A stretch of 64,000 nt of DNA, taken from the NCBI RefSeq assembly GCF_001426585.1, contig NZ_LMEI01000013.1, positions 735,866 to 799,865 of the forward strand, read 5' to 3'. Below are positions 25,801-33,665 of this stretch, piece by piece; position 1 is the first letter of the stretch; each line of letters opens with the position of its first letter. Position numbers and translations under genes: made by a program. The DNA is from Streptomyces sp. Root431. GTDB lineage: Bacteria; Actinomycetota; Actinomycetes; Streptomycetales; Streptomycetaceae. The notes below the pieces were generated by a model. The model made no database searches, was not told the DNA's origin, and saw only the letters and a program-made list of their open reading frames with translations.

Positions 25801-25935
25801 GGCGACGGCTGCTCGGACCTCGTCGCCCGCGACACGGCGGGCCGGCTCTTCGACTACGACGGCACCTGCCGCGGCCCGTACGGCTCCCGCATGCTCATCG
25901 GCGGCGGCTGGAACGCCTTCAAGAGCCTCCACTGA
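22816..25935 (+). CDS. Large secreted beta-propeller protein with FlgD-Ig-like and FG-GAP repeats
   Basis: A 1039-residue exported protein. A twin-arginine-like basic start is followed by a hydrophobic segment and an AQA-type cleavage site near residue 36. The middle resembles a bladed propeller of short strands. Around residues 720-775 lies a FlgD-Ig-like domain (SWDGRTAAGKPVANGRYTW). The last 270 residues carry four FG-GAP-like calcium repeats: DVNADGCADVLVR, DANGDGFTDLIAR, DLNGDGRGDLLGV and DISGDGCSDLVAR. The TTG at 22816 is chosen because GGGGAGGGA lies at a good distance and the signal peptide begins there. Such proteins are surface or secreted binding proteins; the ligand is unknown. 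Confidence 0.8.
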   Translation: MSRFARVRRPRTRTAVLATALLATAAGLSPAVVAQASPIVGVDQLDIAPNWRAVPRKVTVTAAGPTGYVHETEDPDRPDGGQLEWTDLTDPTKSVPLGYGTTAALPFAESGTGGRYLYVQHGIGVHAVRDLETGTEQSLGMPADASYRGLLGSTLLFQQYASAGDHSTTTGYSLVRADDPNGTRTPVTGWPEGAYLHAAPLVAGDESVAVLRFGRSGDPAAYGYSDLGVVDLRTGQMTVIPAPTPPGTALSAPVAVSPERIAWIDKNRTVHVRQRAALTGAEQTIALPEGLGTDRVALVGDWVLAVDQASGEDASLKRRLVALHPDGRSQTLLAKAEAELTQIAGGGAAVVGGTSSSDWSAFKAVPAKDGGAPLLEKLSRVEPLPAEVSSLALGAGRLSTLELGTRMGTGFYGRTPLPVGPVHTGHPQSVWAGAETKRLESGTPLFDSGDGRTVYLAQGDSQPLEVTARTSGGQVSRVSTGETSGRIADVFHRWAVFQGGGRTRVVDLDAKNVVRNQPASAAALWGDTLYTGTATAGEVARTDLATGGLLGKVTTGTACVPTELQAAAGRWLYWACGATQQRGVVDLKANTKLQLSPGTDTNGLLGDGYVVDRDSDAYLRLHDLTKLTNGKPTMRRLVDSAPVGGARREYWTVDRFGGAVAYKDARHLVHVVWPGVPTSGLTAASSKVPASMRIQDGWKAYWTLSKPSSYWQLTLRDPHSGNPVRSYVGGEARSRIDVSWDGRTAAGKPVANGRYTWHLQANTADGQGSDLSLTGTVTVSGGQPAWRDMAGNDTQGDLLVMDTAGLVSMYRGTGYSGLSARIAGTGAKFPTSSLLVPFGDVNADGCADVLVRVGDQLRAYRPGCGKVVSASSPYTTIGSGWGQYDVLTSPGDANGDGFTDLIARQTSTGDMYFYAGTADHRVKPRVRIGTNWKLYKKVVGAGDLNGDGRGDLLGVDAAGVLWRYHGTATGGVTARMRVGSGWGVYTSLVGVGDISGDGCSDLVARDTAGRLFDYDGTCRGPYGSRMLIGGGWNAFKSLH

Positions 25936-26024
25936 CGAACCACCCGCCACGGACGGCACCTCGTACCGCGCCACGGCCCGCGCCTCGTGTCGGATACCCG
26001 ATCGGTTCCGGGGAGCTCTCGGGC

Positions 26025-26030
26025 TATGCT
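26025..26030 (+). promoter_or_regulatory. -10 box of the tRNA-Lys gene
   Basis: TATGCT lies 20 bases before the tRNA; the same hexamer is used for the leftward tRNA cluster. The -35 (TCGGTT at 26002-26007, spacing 17) is weak. Confidence 0.45.
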
Positions 26031-26050
26031 GCTCGGGTGTGCTTGTCCAC

Positions 26051-26123
26051 GGGCCGTTAGCTCAATTGGCAGAGCAGTGGACTTTTAATCCATTGGTTGT
26101 GGGTTCGAGTCCCACACGGCCTA
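26051..26123 (+). tRNA. tRNA-Lys (TTT)
   Basis: 73 bases: acceptor GGGCCGT with ACGGCCT and discriminator A, D-arm AGCTCAATTGGCAGAGC, anticodon loop CTTTTAA with anticodon TTT, T-arm GTGGGTTCGAGTCCCAC. CCA is not encoded. Confidence 0.95.
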
Positions 26124-26133
26124 CTGACTTGCT

Positions 26134-26176
26134 GACGAGCGCCCCGATCGGTTTCGACCGGCCGGGGCGCTTCGTC
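26134..26176 (+). terminator. Terminator of tRNA-Lys
   Basis: AGCGCCCCG (26138-26146) pairs with CGGGGCGCT (26163-26171), with further inner pairing around TTTCG and outer GACGA/TCGTC pairs. Confidence 0.78.
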
Positions 26177-26186
26177 GTTCCCGGGG

Positions 26187-26651
26187 TCAGGTCACCGGGC
26201 GGCCGTCGCGCAGCAGTTCGCGGTGCGCGATTTCGTTCGCCTCGCGCCAGGCCTGGACGCGGTGCGGGGTGATGCGGAACCAGCGGTACGGGTTCTTCTG
26301 CGTGCGCGGGTCGAAGCCCGTGTGCTCGGCGAAGCGGTCGCCGCGCTCCCGGGACAGCGCGTCGATCTCCAGGACCTCGACGGTGCCGTCGATCATCGAC
26401 ACGTCGCGGGTGTGGCCGAGGGCCAGGCGGGCGCGGCCGGTGGCGGCCAGGTTGCGGCCGGTCGGGCTGTCCGCCGGGGTGGAGACGAGCAGGGCCTCGC
26501 CGTCCCAGTCGAAGGAGAGCGGGACGAGGTACGGCACGCCGTCCGGGGAGGCGGTGGCCACCCAGACGTCGACGTCGTGGGCGAGCCGGTGTTCGGTGTC
26601 GAGGCGGCGCTGGGCGCGGGAGCGGGGAGCGGCGGTGGTGGTGGCGGTCAT
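26187..26651 (-). CDS. Pyridoxamine 5'-phosphate oxidase-like flavin-binding protein
   Basis: A 154-residue protein with the split-barrel pattern of the PPOX superfamily: WVATASPDGVPYLVPLSFDWDGEALLVST, then TGRNLAATGRARLALG and a C-terminal YRWFRITPHRVQAWRE. Members bind FMN, F420 or heme; the coenzyme cannot be told here, though F420 is frequent in actinobacteria. Its start lies 9 bases after the stop of the VOC gene, so the two minus-strand genes form one operon. Confidence 0.8.
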   Translation of the reverse strand: MTATTTAAPRSRAQRRLDTEHRLAHDVDVWVATASPDGVPYLVPLSFDWDGEALLVSTPADSPTGRNLAATGRARLALGHTRDVSMIDGTVEVLEIDALSRERGDRFAEHTGFDPRTQKNPYRWFRITPHRVQAWREANEIAHRELLRDGRPVT

Positions 26652-26660
26652 CGTCCCGGC

Positions 26661-27020
26661 TCAGCTGTCCTGGAGGAGGCCGAGGAGGTTGCCGTCGGGG
26701 TCGACGACCGTGGCGACCAGGCGGCCGCCGCCGACGTCCTGCGCCGCGTCCTTCACGGTGGCGCCCGCGGCGGTCAGCTCGGCGACCTTCGCCTCGATGT
26801 CCGGGACGTGCCAGTACGCGAGCGACTGGGTCAGGCCCTGCGGGCCACCGCCCGGCAGCAGTCCGATGTGCTGGCCCGCGGCCTCGAAGGCGACGTAGTA
26901 CGGCTCGTCGATCTGCGGCGCGACGCCGAGGAGCGCGGTGTACACGGCCTTGGCCTTCCCCAGGTCGGACACGGGGTGGAGCATCGTCTTGATTCCCTGG
27001 GTGGTGGTCGTACCGGGCAT
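26661..27020 (-). CDS. VOC (glyoxalase/bleomycin-resistance) fold protein
   Basis: A 119-residue protein of two beta-alpha-beta-beta-beta units: MLHPVSDLGKAKAVYTALLG at the start, YYVAFEAAGQHIGLLPGG, YWHVPDIEAKVAEL and a final TVVDPDGNLLGLLQ. The terminal acidic residue of the usual metal site is replaced in the QDS tail, so metal binding is uncertain. The frame is open further, but the ATG at 27020 has AGGAG at 6 bases. It is the first gene of an operon with the PPOX gene and is divergent from the LuxR/NB-ARC gene at 27168. Confidence 0.78.
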   Translation of the reverse strand: MPGTTTTQGIKTMLHPVSDLGKAKAVYTALLGVAPQIDEPYYVAFEAAGQHIGLLPGGGPQGLTQSLAYWHVPDIEAKVAELTAAGATVKDAAQDVGGGRLVATVVDPDGNLLGLLQDS

Positions 27021-27167
27021 GGTCACTCCTGTGGATCGGTGTCTTCCGTGGCGTGTTCGCCGTGGTTCCACTCTCCGTCAGGCGGGCCGGGCGCGCCTCC
27101 GTGGTGACCACGGAAAGCACTACGGAAACACCACGTACGCGTGCCGTGGCCGAGCCGATAATGAGGC

Positions 27168-30110
27168 GTGTCCACTCCAGTGATCTCGTCCCGGGAAGCC
27201 GACGTGCTCGCTCTCCTCGGAGAGCACCTCAGCAACGCGGAGATCGCCGCGCGGCTGTTCATCTCCGTACGGACCGTCGAGTCGCACGTCTCCTCGCTTC
27301 TGCGGAAGCTCGCGGTGCCGGACCGGCGGGCGCTCTCGCGGCGGGCGGCCGAGTTCGCTCCCGTACAGATGGCGGTGCCGGTGCTGCCCGCGCCGCTGAC
27401 GGCGTTCGTCGGCCGGGTGCGGGAGCGCGGGGAGCTCGCGGAGGCGTTGAAGAAGCACCGGCAGGTCACCGCGGTCGGCCCCGGGGGCGTGGGGAAGACA
27501 CGGCTCGCGCTCGCCGTCGCCGCGGAGCTGGCCGGGGACTTCGCCGACGGGGTCTGGTTCGTCGACCTGGCCCCGGTCACCGATCCGGGCCGGGTCGGTG
27601 CGGCCGTCGCGGCCGCCCTCGGCGTGGGCGAGCAACCCGGGCGCGGCATCGACGACTCGGTGTTCGCCGTACTGGCGGACCGTCAGGCGCTGCTCGTGTG
27701 GGACAACTGCGAGCAGATACGCGACGGGGTGGCGCCCTTCCTGGAGCGGCTCCTCGCGGCCTGCCCGCGCGTGCGGGTGCTCGTGACGAGCCGGGCCCGG
27801 CTGATGGTGCCGTTCGAGCGGGTCTTCCCCGTCCCGCCGCTGTCACGGGCCGGGGGCGGGGACTCGGAGGCCGTGGAGCTCTTCCTGGAGCGGTCGGCGG
27901 CGGTCGGCCTGTCGTGGGACCCGTCCGTACGGGACACGGTCGTCGCCCTCTGCGAGCGGCTCGACGGCATGGCCCTCGCCATCGAGCTGGCGGCGGCGCG
28001 CTGCCCCACGCTCGGGCTCGACGGGCTGGTCGCCGGACTCTCCGACCAGTTGAGGATCCTCGCCGGCGGGCCCCGCGCCGCCGACCGGCACCGGTCGGTG
28101 CGGGCGGTCCTCGACTGGAGCCACGACCTGCTGGAACCGGCCGACCGGGCCCTGCTGCGCCGGGTGTCGGTCTTCGTGGTGCCCTTCACCGCCGAAGCGG
28201 CCGTGGAGCTCGCCGGCTTCGCCCCGCTCGACCCCGGCGCGGTCGCCGACGGGCTCGGCAGACTCGCCGAGCAGAGCCTGCTCACCGTCACGGCGTCCGC
28301 CGACGGCACCCGCTACCGGGCCCTGGAGACCATCCGTCAGTACGGCGCCGAGCGCCTCGACGAGGCCGGCGAGAGCGAGGCCGTCCGGATGCGGCACGTG
28401 GAGTGGTGCCTGGACCGGGCGGCCGGGCTCCTGGACGCCGGCGGCGCGGACTGGCGCGCCCGGTTCGACGCCGTGGCGGAGGACCTCAGGGCCGCCCTCG
28501 CCTGGGCCGCCGAGCAGCCGCGGCTGCGCGCGGACGCCCACCGGCTCGCCCTGTCCCTGGCGGAGTCGGCCTTCACCCGCAATCTGCCCGGCGAGTCCCA
28601 GCAGCGGTACGAGCAGGCCGCCGCGCTCGCCGGTGCCGACGCCGACGCGGGGGAGTCCCTGCGGCTGGCCGCCGCGGTGGCCGGGTGCCGGCGACTCGGC
28701 GACGACATGTTCCGGCTGCACCGGGCCGCCGCGGAGGCCGCCCGCCGGGCCGGCGACCCCGCCGGCACCGGCCGCGACCTGGCGGCCGCCGCCACCGTCG
28801 CGTACCGCTTCTCCAGCGAGTTCACGCGGATCCCGGCGGTGGAGGAGACGTCCGCGATGCTCACGGAGGCGCGGGAGCTGTCGGGTGCGGGCGGCCTTGG
28901 GCCCGCCCCGGACCTCGGCGCTGTCCGCGCCTCCGACCGCGCCGCCGGCTCCGGTCCCGGCGCTGTGCCTGTCGCCGGCTCCGGCCCTGGCAGCGATTCT
29001 GCCGCCGGCCCCGGCGATGTCCCCACCTCCGACCCCGGCGGTGTCCCCGCCCCCGACCCCTCCGCCTCCGCCGCCGTCGCGCTCGCCGAGGCCGCCGTGC
29101 TCGCGGATGCGTTCGGGGCCGTCCAGGGAGCCACCGACAACACCGTGGAGGAGACGATCGCCCTCGCCGAGCGGGCCGTCGCGCTCGCGCACCGCGCGGG
29201 TGACCCGGTGGCCGAGTCCGCCGCTCTCGACGCGCTCTCCGGTGCCCGGAGCTGGGCCGGTGACAGCTTCGGCGCCGCGGCGGCCGCGCGCCGCCGGATC
29301 GACCTCCTGACCCCGCTGCCGCCGACCCCGGCGCGTACCCACGAGCTCCTCGACGCCCTCGCCATGGCCTCCGGGACCGCCCTCGGCGCGGGCGGTCTCG
29401 CGGAGGCACGCCGCTGGGGCCGGCAGCTCGCCGGGCATCCGCTGCTCGCCGAGGTGGGCCATCACGCCACGTCCTGGCTCCTGGTCGCGGACGCGTTCGC
29501 CGGCCGGGGCGGCGAGGTGCTCACCGGCAGCGGGCGGTTCCTGGACGCGTGGGAGCGGGGCGGGCGTCAGCAGTCCTTCTCCCTCGGCCCCGCGGCCGCC
29601 TCCGTCGCCATGGTCCACGGCCTGCGCGGCGACCTTGCCGCCCGTGCGGAGTGGCTCGGGATCGTCGACCGGGCGGGTACGGCGGAGGAGTACCGCCACG
29701 GCTACGGCGCGATCCTCGACGCCATGGTCCTGCTCCACGACGGGGACGCCGCCGAGGCCCTCGACCGGCTCGCGCCGGAGCCGGAGCAGGTGTGGAAGTG
29801 GGTCACCTGGATCTGGCTGCACTGGTACGTGGCCCTCCGGGCGGAGGCGTCCGTGCTCGCCGGGCACCCGGACGCCCGGGCCCGGACGACCGCCGCCCGT
29901 TCCCTGGTCGCCGGCAACCCGGTCGCCACCGCCCACGTCGACCGGGCCGACGCCCTGCTCGACGGCGACCGGCCGCGACTCCTCGCCACGGCGAAGGCGT
30001 TCGAGGCCGCCGGCAGCCGCTACCAGGCGGCGCGCACGCTGCTCCTCGCCGGTGGCGAGCACGCCGCCGCCGGTGCGGCGGCCCTGGCCGAGTCGGGTTT
30101 GGTGCGGTGA
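27168..30110 (+). CDS. Regulator with N-terminal LuxR-type HTH and NB-ARC-type ATPase
   Basis: A 980-residue protein. Residues 5-60 form a LuxR/GerE helix-turn-helix (LTE-less variant: ISSREADVLALLGEHLSNAE, RTVESHVSSLLRKL). An AfsR/AP-ATPase-like domain follows, with Walker A GPGGVGKT at 104-111, a Walker B-like LLVWDNCEQ near 185 and GMALAIELAAAR further on. Winged and helical repeat regions come next, with a Pro/Gly/Ser linker at about 590-630, then TPR-like helices to the end. Large LuxR (LAL) regulators carry the HTH at the C-terminus; here it is at the N-terminus. The GTG start has only a weak SD. Targets unknown; the divergent VOC/PPOX operon is a candidate. Confidence 0.82.
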   Translation: MSTPVISSREADVLALLGEHLSNAEIAARLFISVRTVESHVSSLLRKLAVPDRRALSRRAAEFAPVQMAVPVLPAPLTAFVGRVRERGELAEALKKHRQVTAVGPGGVGKTRLALAVAAELAGDFADGVWFVDLAPVTDPGRVGAAVAAALGVGEQPGRGIDDSVFAVLADRQALLVWDNCEQIRDGVAPFLERLLAACPRVRVLVTSRARLMVPFERVFPVPPLSRAGGGDSEAVELFLERSAAVGLSWDPSVRDTVVALCERLDGMALAIELAAARCPTLGLDGLVAGLSDQLRILAGGPRAADRHRSVRAVLDWSHDLLEPADRALLRRVSVFVVPFTAEAAVELAGFAPLDPGAVADGLGRLAEQSLLTVTASADGTRYRALETIRQYGAERLDEAGESEAVRMRHVEWCLDRAAGLLDAGGADWRARFDAVAEDLRAALAWAAEQPRLRADAHRLALSLAESAFTRNLPGESQQRYEQAAALAGADADAGESLRLAAAVAGCRRLGDDMFRLHRAAAEAARRAGDPAGTGRDLAAAATVAYRFSSEFTRIPAVEETSAMLTEARELSGAGGLGPAPDLGAVRASDRAAGSGPGAVPVAGSGPGSDSAAGPGDVPTSDPGGVPAPDPSASAAVALAEAAVLADAFGAVQGATDNTVEETIALAERAVALAHRAGDPVAESAALDALSGARSWAGDSFGAAAAARRRIDLLTPLPPTPARTHELLDALAMASGTALGAGGLAEARRWGRQLAGHPLLAEVGHHATSWLLVADAFAGRGGEVLTGSGRFLDAWERGGRQQSFSLGPAAASVAMVHGLRGDLAARAEWLGIVDRAGTAEEYRHGYGAILDAMVLLHDGDAAEALDRLAPEPEQVWKWVTWIWLHWYVALRAEASVLAGHPDARARTTAARSLVAGNPVATAHVDRADALLDGDRPRLLATAKAFEAAGSRYQAARTLLLAGGEHAAAGAAALAESGLVR

Positions 30111-30256
30111 AGGAGCAACCACGCTCACCGTTCGCGGGTCTTCCTTGGTGGCCCTCCCCATCCCTTTCTTGATCTTTTTCCTTCGAACGGGTCTTCCCGG
30201 GGCGCGAGATGGGGGACCGTGAGGGAATGTGGATCCGGAGCGTGGAGGTGGGGTCG

Positions 30257-31615
30257 GTGACGGCAAGCGGTCCCGGTGAACCGACGGAGTCGGCCCGGCA
30301 GCTGGCCCGATGGGCGCTGGCGGCGGCCGCCGGTGCGGTCGTGGCGCTCCTGACCGCCCTGACGAGCGGGATCCTGATCCTGCTGACCGGGATCGTCGGA
30401 CTCGTCGCCTCGGCCATGGGCATCTGGTGGTTCCTCGCCCATCGCGGGCCGGTGCGGGTGTTCGGCGCGATCCTCGCCGTGGGCGCGCCGCTCGCCGTCC
30501 TCGTCCTGTACGTCGTCGGCGGCGTCTGGGGCAACGCGCTCGTGGCCCTCGGCCTCTGGGGCGTGGCGCTCGGTTGCGCGCGGACCGCGCTGCGCCGCCC
30601 CGACCGGGAGCGGAACGCGCTGATGCGCGGCGTGCCCGCGGTCCGTCCCCGGCGGCCCGTCCTGATCATGAACCCGAAGTCCGGCGGCGGGAAGGTCGGC
30701 CGCTTCGGGCTCGTCGCGCGCGCGGAGGCGCTGGGCGCCCGGGTCGTCCTGCTCGACCTGTCCGCGGAGACCGACGTCACCGCGCTCGCCCGCAAGGCCG
30801 TGGCCGACGGCGCCGACCTCCTCGGCGTGGCCGGCGGCGACGGCACCCAGGCGCTGGTCGCCGCGGTGGCGGCCGAGCACGACCTGCCGTTCCTCGTCAT
30901 CTCGGCGGGCACCCGCAACCACTTCGCCATGGACCTGGGCCTCGACCGCACCGACCCGGCGACCTGCCTGGACGCGCTGACCGACGGTGAGGAGCTCCGG
31001 GTCGACCTGGGCTCGGTCGCCGGGCGGCCGTTCGTCAACACCGTCTCCTTCGGGGTGTACGCGGACGTCGTCCAGCGCCCCGAGTACCGCGACGCGAAGG
31101 CCGGCACCGCCGTCGACGTCCTGCCCGACCTGCTCCAGGGCGGCGAGGGCGGGCGCCGCCTCGACGCGACCGTCGACACCGTCCGGCTCCCGGCCCAGCA
31201 GGCGCTCCTCGTCAGCAACAACCCCTACGCCGCGCCCGATCCCTTCGGTGTCGCCTCCGCCCACCGGCCGCGCCTCGACCGGGGCGAGCTCGGGGTGATC
31301 GGCATCCGGGTGGACGGCGCCGCGCAGGCCGCCGAGCTGGCGGTACTGGGGACCCAGGCGTCCGGCCTGAACGTGCTGACGGCCCGTAAGGTCCAGGTCG
31401 TGGGCAACCCCGGAAGCAGCGTGGAGGGCGATCTCATCTCCGTCGCCGTCGACGGCGAGGCGCTGACCCTGCCCACCCCGGTCGTCTGCACCCTCCGCCC
31501 CGGCGCCCTGCGGGTCCTCGTCCCCCGCGACCGGCCGGGGACGGTGCCTCCCCTGCCGCCGCTCGACTGGCGGCGGATCACCACGCTCGCCTTCGACACC
31601 CCTCGTACCCCCTGA
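30257..31615 (+). CDS. Diacylglycerol/sphingosine kinase-like lipid kinase with N-terminal membrane segments
   Basis: A 452-residue membrane protein. Residues 15-105 hold three or so transmembrane helices; the DAGK catalytic fold starts at VLIMNPKSGGGKVGRFGL and has the nucleotide loop GVAGGDGTQALVA and the substrate-lid ISAGTRNHFAMDLGL. It should phosphorylate a lipid such as diacylglycerol or undecaprenol, using ATP. Starts at 30209 and 30227 are possible, but the GTG at 30257 has GGAGGTGGGG at a good distance. The PAP2 phosphatase gene starts 19 bases after the stop, so a kinase and a lipid-phosphate phosphatase are encoded in one operon. Confidence 0.83.
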   Translation: MTASGPGEPTESARQLARWALAAAAGAVVALLTALTSGILILLTGIVGLVASAMGIWWFLAHRGPVRVFGAILAVGAPLAVLVLYVVGGVWGNALVALGLWGVALGCARTALRRPDRERNALMRGVPAVRPRRPVLIMNPKSGGGKVGRFGLVARAEALGARVVLLDLSAETDVTALARKAVADGADLLGVAGGDGTQALVAAVAAEHDLPFLVISAGTRNHFAMDLGLDRTDPATCLDALTDGEELRVDLGSVAGRPFVNTVSFGVYADVVQRPEYRDAKAGTAVDVLPDLLQGGEGGRRLDATVDTVRLPAQQALLVSNNPYAAPDPFGVASAHRPRLDRGELGVIGIRVDGAAQAAELAVLGTQASGLNVLTARKVQVVGNPGSSVEGDLISVAVDGEALTLPTPVVCTLRPGALRVLVPRDRPGTVPPLPPLDWRRITTLAFDTPRTP

Positions 31616-31634
31616 ACAACCCAAGGAGCGGCGC

Positions 31635-32228
31635 ATGACGGACATGACAGCGGAGACGGCCGAGCCCGAGACCCTGCGGGCGGTCCTGCACGACCTCCGG
31701 GCCGTCGACGGCGCCGTGTACGCCGCCGTGGCCGCCACCCCCACGCCCACGCTCGACACGGCGCTGCGGAGGCTCTCCACCGCGGCGAACCACTCCAAGA
31801 TCTCGTTCGGCGTGGCCGCGGCGCTCGCCCTCGTCCCGGGCCGGCCCCGCCGGGCGGCGCTCGCGGGCGCCGGGGCGATCGCCGTGGCCTCGGCCTCGGC
31901 CAACATCCTGGGCAAGCGGCTCGTCCGCCGGCCGAGGCCGGACCGGGAGGCGGCCCGGGTGGTGGTGAGCCGGCAGGTCCCGATGCCCGAATCGGCCTCG
32001 TTCCCCTCCGGGCACACCGCGTCGGCGGTCGCGTTCGCCGCTGCCGTGGGGGTGGTGATGCCCGGCGTCGCCGTGCCGCTCGGGGCGCTGGCGGTGGCCG
32101 TGGGCTACTCCCGGGTGCACACCGGGGTGCACTACCCGGGTGACGTCGTCGCGGGCGCCGTCCTGGGTGTCGCGAGCGCGGCCGTCTCCCTGACGGCCCT
32201 GAACTGGATTACCGCCAAGGAGAAGTGA
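31635..32228 (+). CDS. PAP2-family lipid phosphate phosphatase
   Basis: A 197-residue membrane protein. All three PAP2 motifs are complete: KRLVRRPRPD, PSGHT, and SRVHTGVHYPGD with the catalytic His and Asp. The family removes phosphate from phosphatidic acid or undecaprenyl pyrophosphate at the membrane. The ATG follows the SD AAGGAG at 6 bases. It is the second gene of an operon with the lipid kinase, which would make the opposite reaction possible on the same kind of substrate. It is convergent with the DUF1254 gene, with only 22 bases between stops. Confidence 0.9.
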   Translation: MTDMTAETAEPETLRAVLHDLRAVDGAVYAAVAATPTPTLDTALRRLSTAANHSKISFGVAAALALVPGRPRRAALAGAGAIAVASASANILGKRLVRRPRPDREAARVVVSRQVPMPESASFPSGHTASAVAFAAAVGVVMPGVAVPLGALAVAVGYSRVHTGVHYPGDVVAGAVLGVASAAVSLTALNWITAKEK

Positions 32229-32250
32229 CCTCGGGTGAGGCGGTCCGCCG

Positions 32251-33570
32251 TCAGTCCGTGACGGTCAGCGGCGGGAGCCGCCAGCCGCCGTCCAGGACGG
32301 ACGGATCGGGGCCGTACACCCGGATGGCGACGGTGAAGGGCCCGTCGGGGGCGGGCAGCCAGTTCGCGGCCTGCTTGGGGTCGGCCGGGCGGTCCTTTTG
32401 TACGTACAGGGTGAGCCCGCCGTCGTCGTCGTGGACGAGTCCCGGGGTGCGGTCGCCGATCGAGTACCGGTCGATCTCGTTGTCGACGAGCAGGCGTTCG
32501 GGCAGCCGGTACATCGTGGCCGACCAGAAGAAGCGCGCCGGCGGGAGCCGACCGGGTGCGAAGCGGACGGTGTACGCGTGGTGGGCGGCGTTCGGCGGCC
32601 GGTTGCCCCGGTCGTCCTGCGCCCAGCCCGCGTACCAGGCCTCGGCGGCCGGGAGTCCGTACAGGCCCTTGTCGACGCCGATCGCGCGGGTCAGGTAGTC
32701 GGTGCCGTGCTCGGCGCGCGTGCCGAACCACCGCCTGGAGTCGATCGCGTCCCGCTCGGCGTCCTCCAGCCGGGCGCGGGCGTCGGCGATGCCCTGCTCG
32801 ACGGCCGTACGAATGCCGGGGGCCAGCGCGGAGGGCTCGAACTCGCCCGAGCCGGAGACGCCGAGCGCCGCGAGCCGCTCGCGCAGTTCCCGGTCCTCCT
32901 CCAGGACCGGGAAGAACCGGAGCAGGAAGTCGAGGAGCGTGAAGAACTCGACGTTCCCGAGGTCCTCCTCGCGCCAGACCGGCCAGACCGGCTCGTCGAC
33001 GGGGTGCGGCGCGGCCGTGTCCTCGTACGTGGAGAGGGGGCGGAGCACGTACCGCTCCTGGATCGCGCGCAGGGCGGGCACGTCCTCGGGGCCGGACAGG
33101 TAGGTGCGGCCGAGGATGCCGACGAGGAAGGTGTCGGCGCGCAGCACGCCGGTGATGCCCTCGGGCACGGTGCCGGTCCAGCCGGGGCCCGCGAGCAGGT
33201 GGTCGCCCGCCTCCCGGCCGGTGGTCCGGGCGCCGACGTAGCCGACGTACGAGGTGTCGAGGTCGTGGAACGGCAGCACGTAGTAGCGGTCGATCTCGGG
33301 GACGGAGACCACGAAGGGCTCGGCGCGCAGGTCCAGCCAGGCCCAGGAGTACGGGGTGTCGTTGTTCGGGGTCACGACGTCGGTGTTGGCGGCGGTGAAC
33401 GGCTCCGCGTAGTGCCGGAAGCGCCCGAATCCGCCCACGTACCGGGGGTCGTCGGCGTCGATGGCCTGCGCGTACATCGTGCGGTAGTTCTCGAGGAGCG
33501 GGTAGCCCCAGATCCAGGCGTCGGCCGCCGTCCGGCGGGCCTCCTCGGGGGTCGGCTGCACAACGGCCAC
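32251..33570 (-). CDS. DUF1254/DUF1214-type protein
   Basis: A 439-residue protein without a signal peptide. The N-terminal half follows the DUF1254 pattern (ADAWIWGYPLLENYRTMY, then TPNNDTPYSWAWLDLRAEPF) and the C-terminal third the DUF1214 pattern (FFWSATMYRLPERLLVDNEIDRYSIGDR seen as FFWSATMYRLPERL plus LTLYVQKDRP). The biochemical role of this family is unknown; it is often annotated as a possible murein or phosphate-related protein without proof. Upstream there is a 13-bp perfect inverted repeat (33589-33635) about 20-65 bases before the ATG. This suggests tight control. Confidence 0.8.
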   Translation of the reverse strand: MAVVQPTPEEARRTAADAWIWGYPLLENYRTMYAQAIDADDPRYVGGFGRFRHYAEPFTAANTDVVTPNNDTPYSWAWLDLRAEPFVVSVPEIDRYYVLPFHDLDTSYVGYVGARTTGREAGDHLLAGPGWTGTVPEGITGVLRADTFLVGILGRTYLSGPEDVPALRAIQERYVLRPLSTYEDTAAPHPVDEPVWPVWREEDLGNVEFFTLLDFLLRFFPVLEEDRELRERLAALGVSGSGEFEPSALAPGIRTAVEQGIADARARLEDAERDAIDSRRWFGTRAEHGTDYLTRAIGVDKGLYGLPAAEAWYAGWAQDDRGNRPPNAAHHAYTVRFAPGRLPPARFFWSATMYRLPERLLVDNEIDRYSIGDRTPGLVHDDDGGLTLYVQKDRPADPKQAANWLPAPDGPFTVAIRVYGPDPSVLDGGWRLPPLTVTD

Positions 33571-33588
33571 CTTTGCGGGGTCGACGAA

Positions 33589-33635
33589 CGAGAGGGGACC
33601 AACTCGTACAAAATCGCACGAATGGTCCCCTCTCG
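33589..33635. promoter_or_regulatory. 13-bp perfect inverted repeat upstream of the DUF1254 gene
   Basis: CGAGAGGGGACCA (33589-33601) and TGGTCCCCTCTCG (33623-33635) are separated by 21 AT-richer bases, so the arm centres are about 34 bases apart. It lies between the DUF1254 gene start and the ECF sigma gene end. It could be a two-site operator or, as RNA, a hairpin in the leader or at the end of the sigma-factor mRNA. Confidence 0.6.
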
Positions 33636-33665
33636 CATGCGGTGCCCAGCGCCCGGGGGCCGTCC

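Noticed and set aside
26000..26200. tRNA-Lys as an integration site
   Set aside because: No integrase gene and no repeated 3' tRNA fragment is seen in the window.
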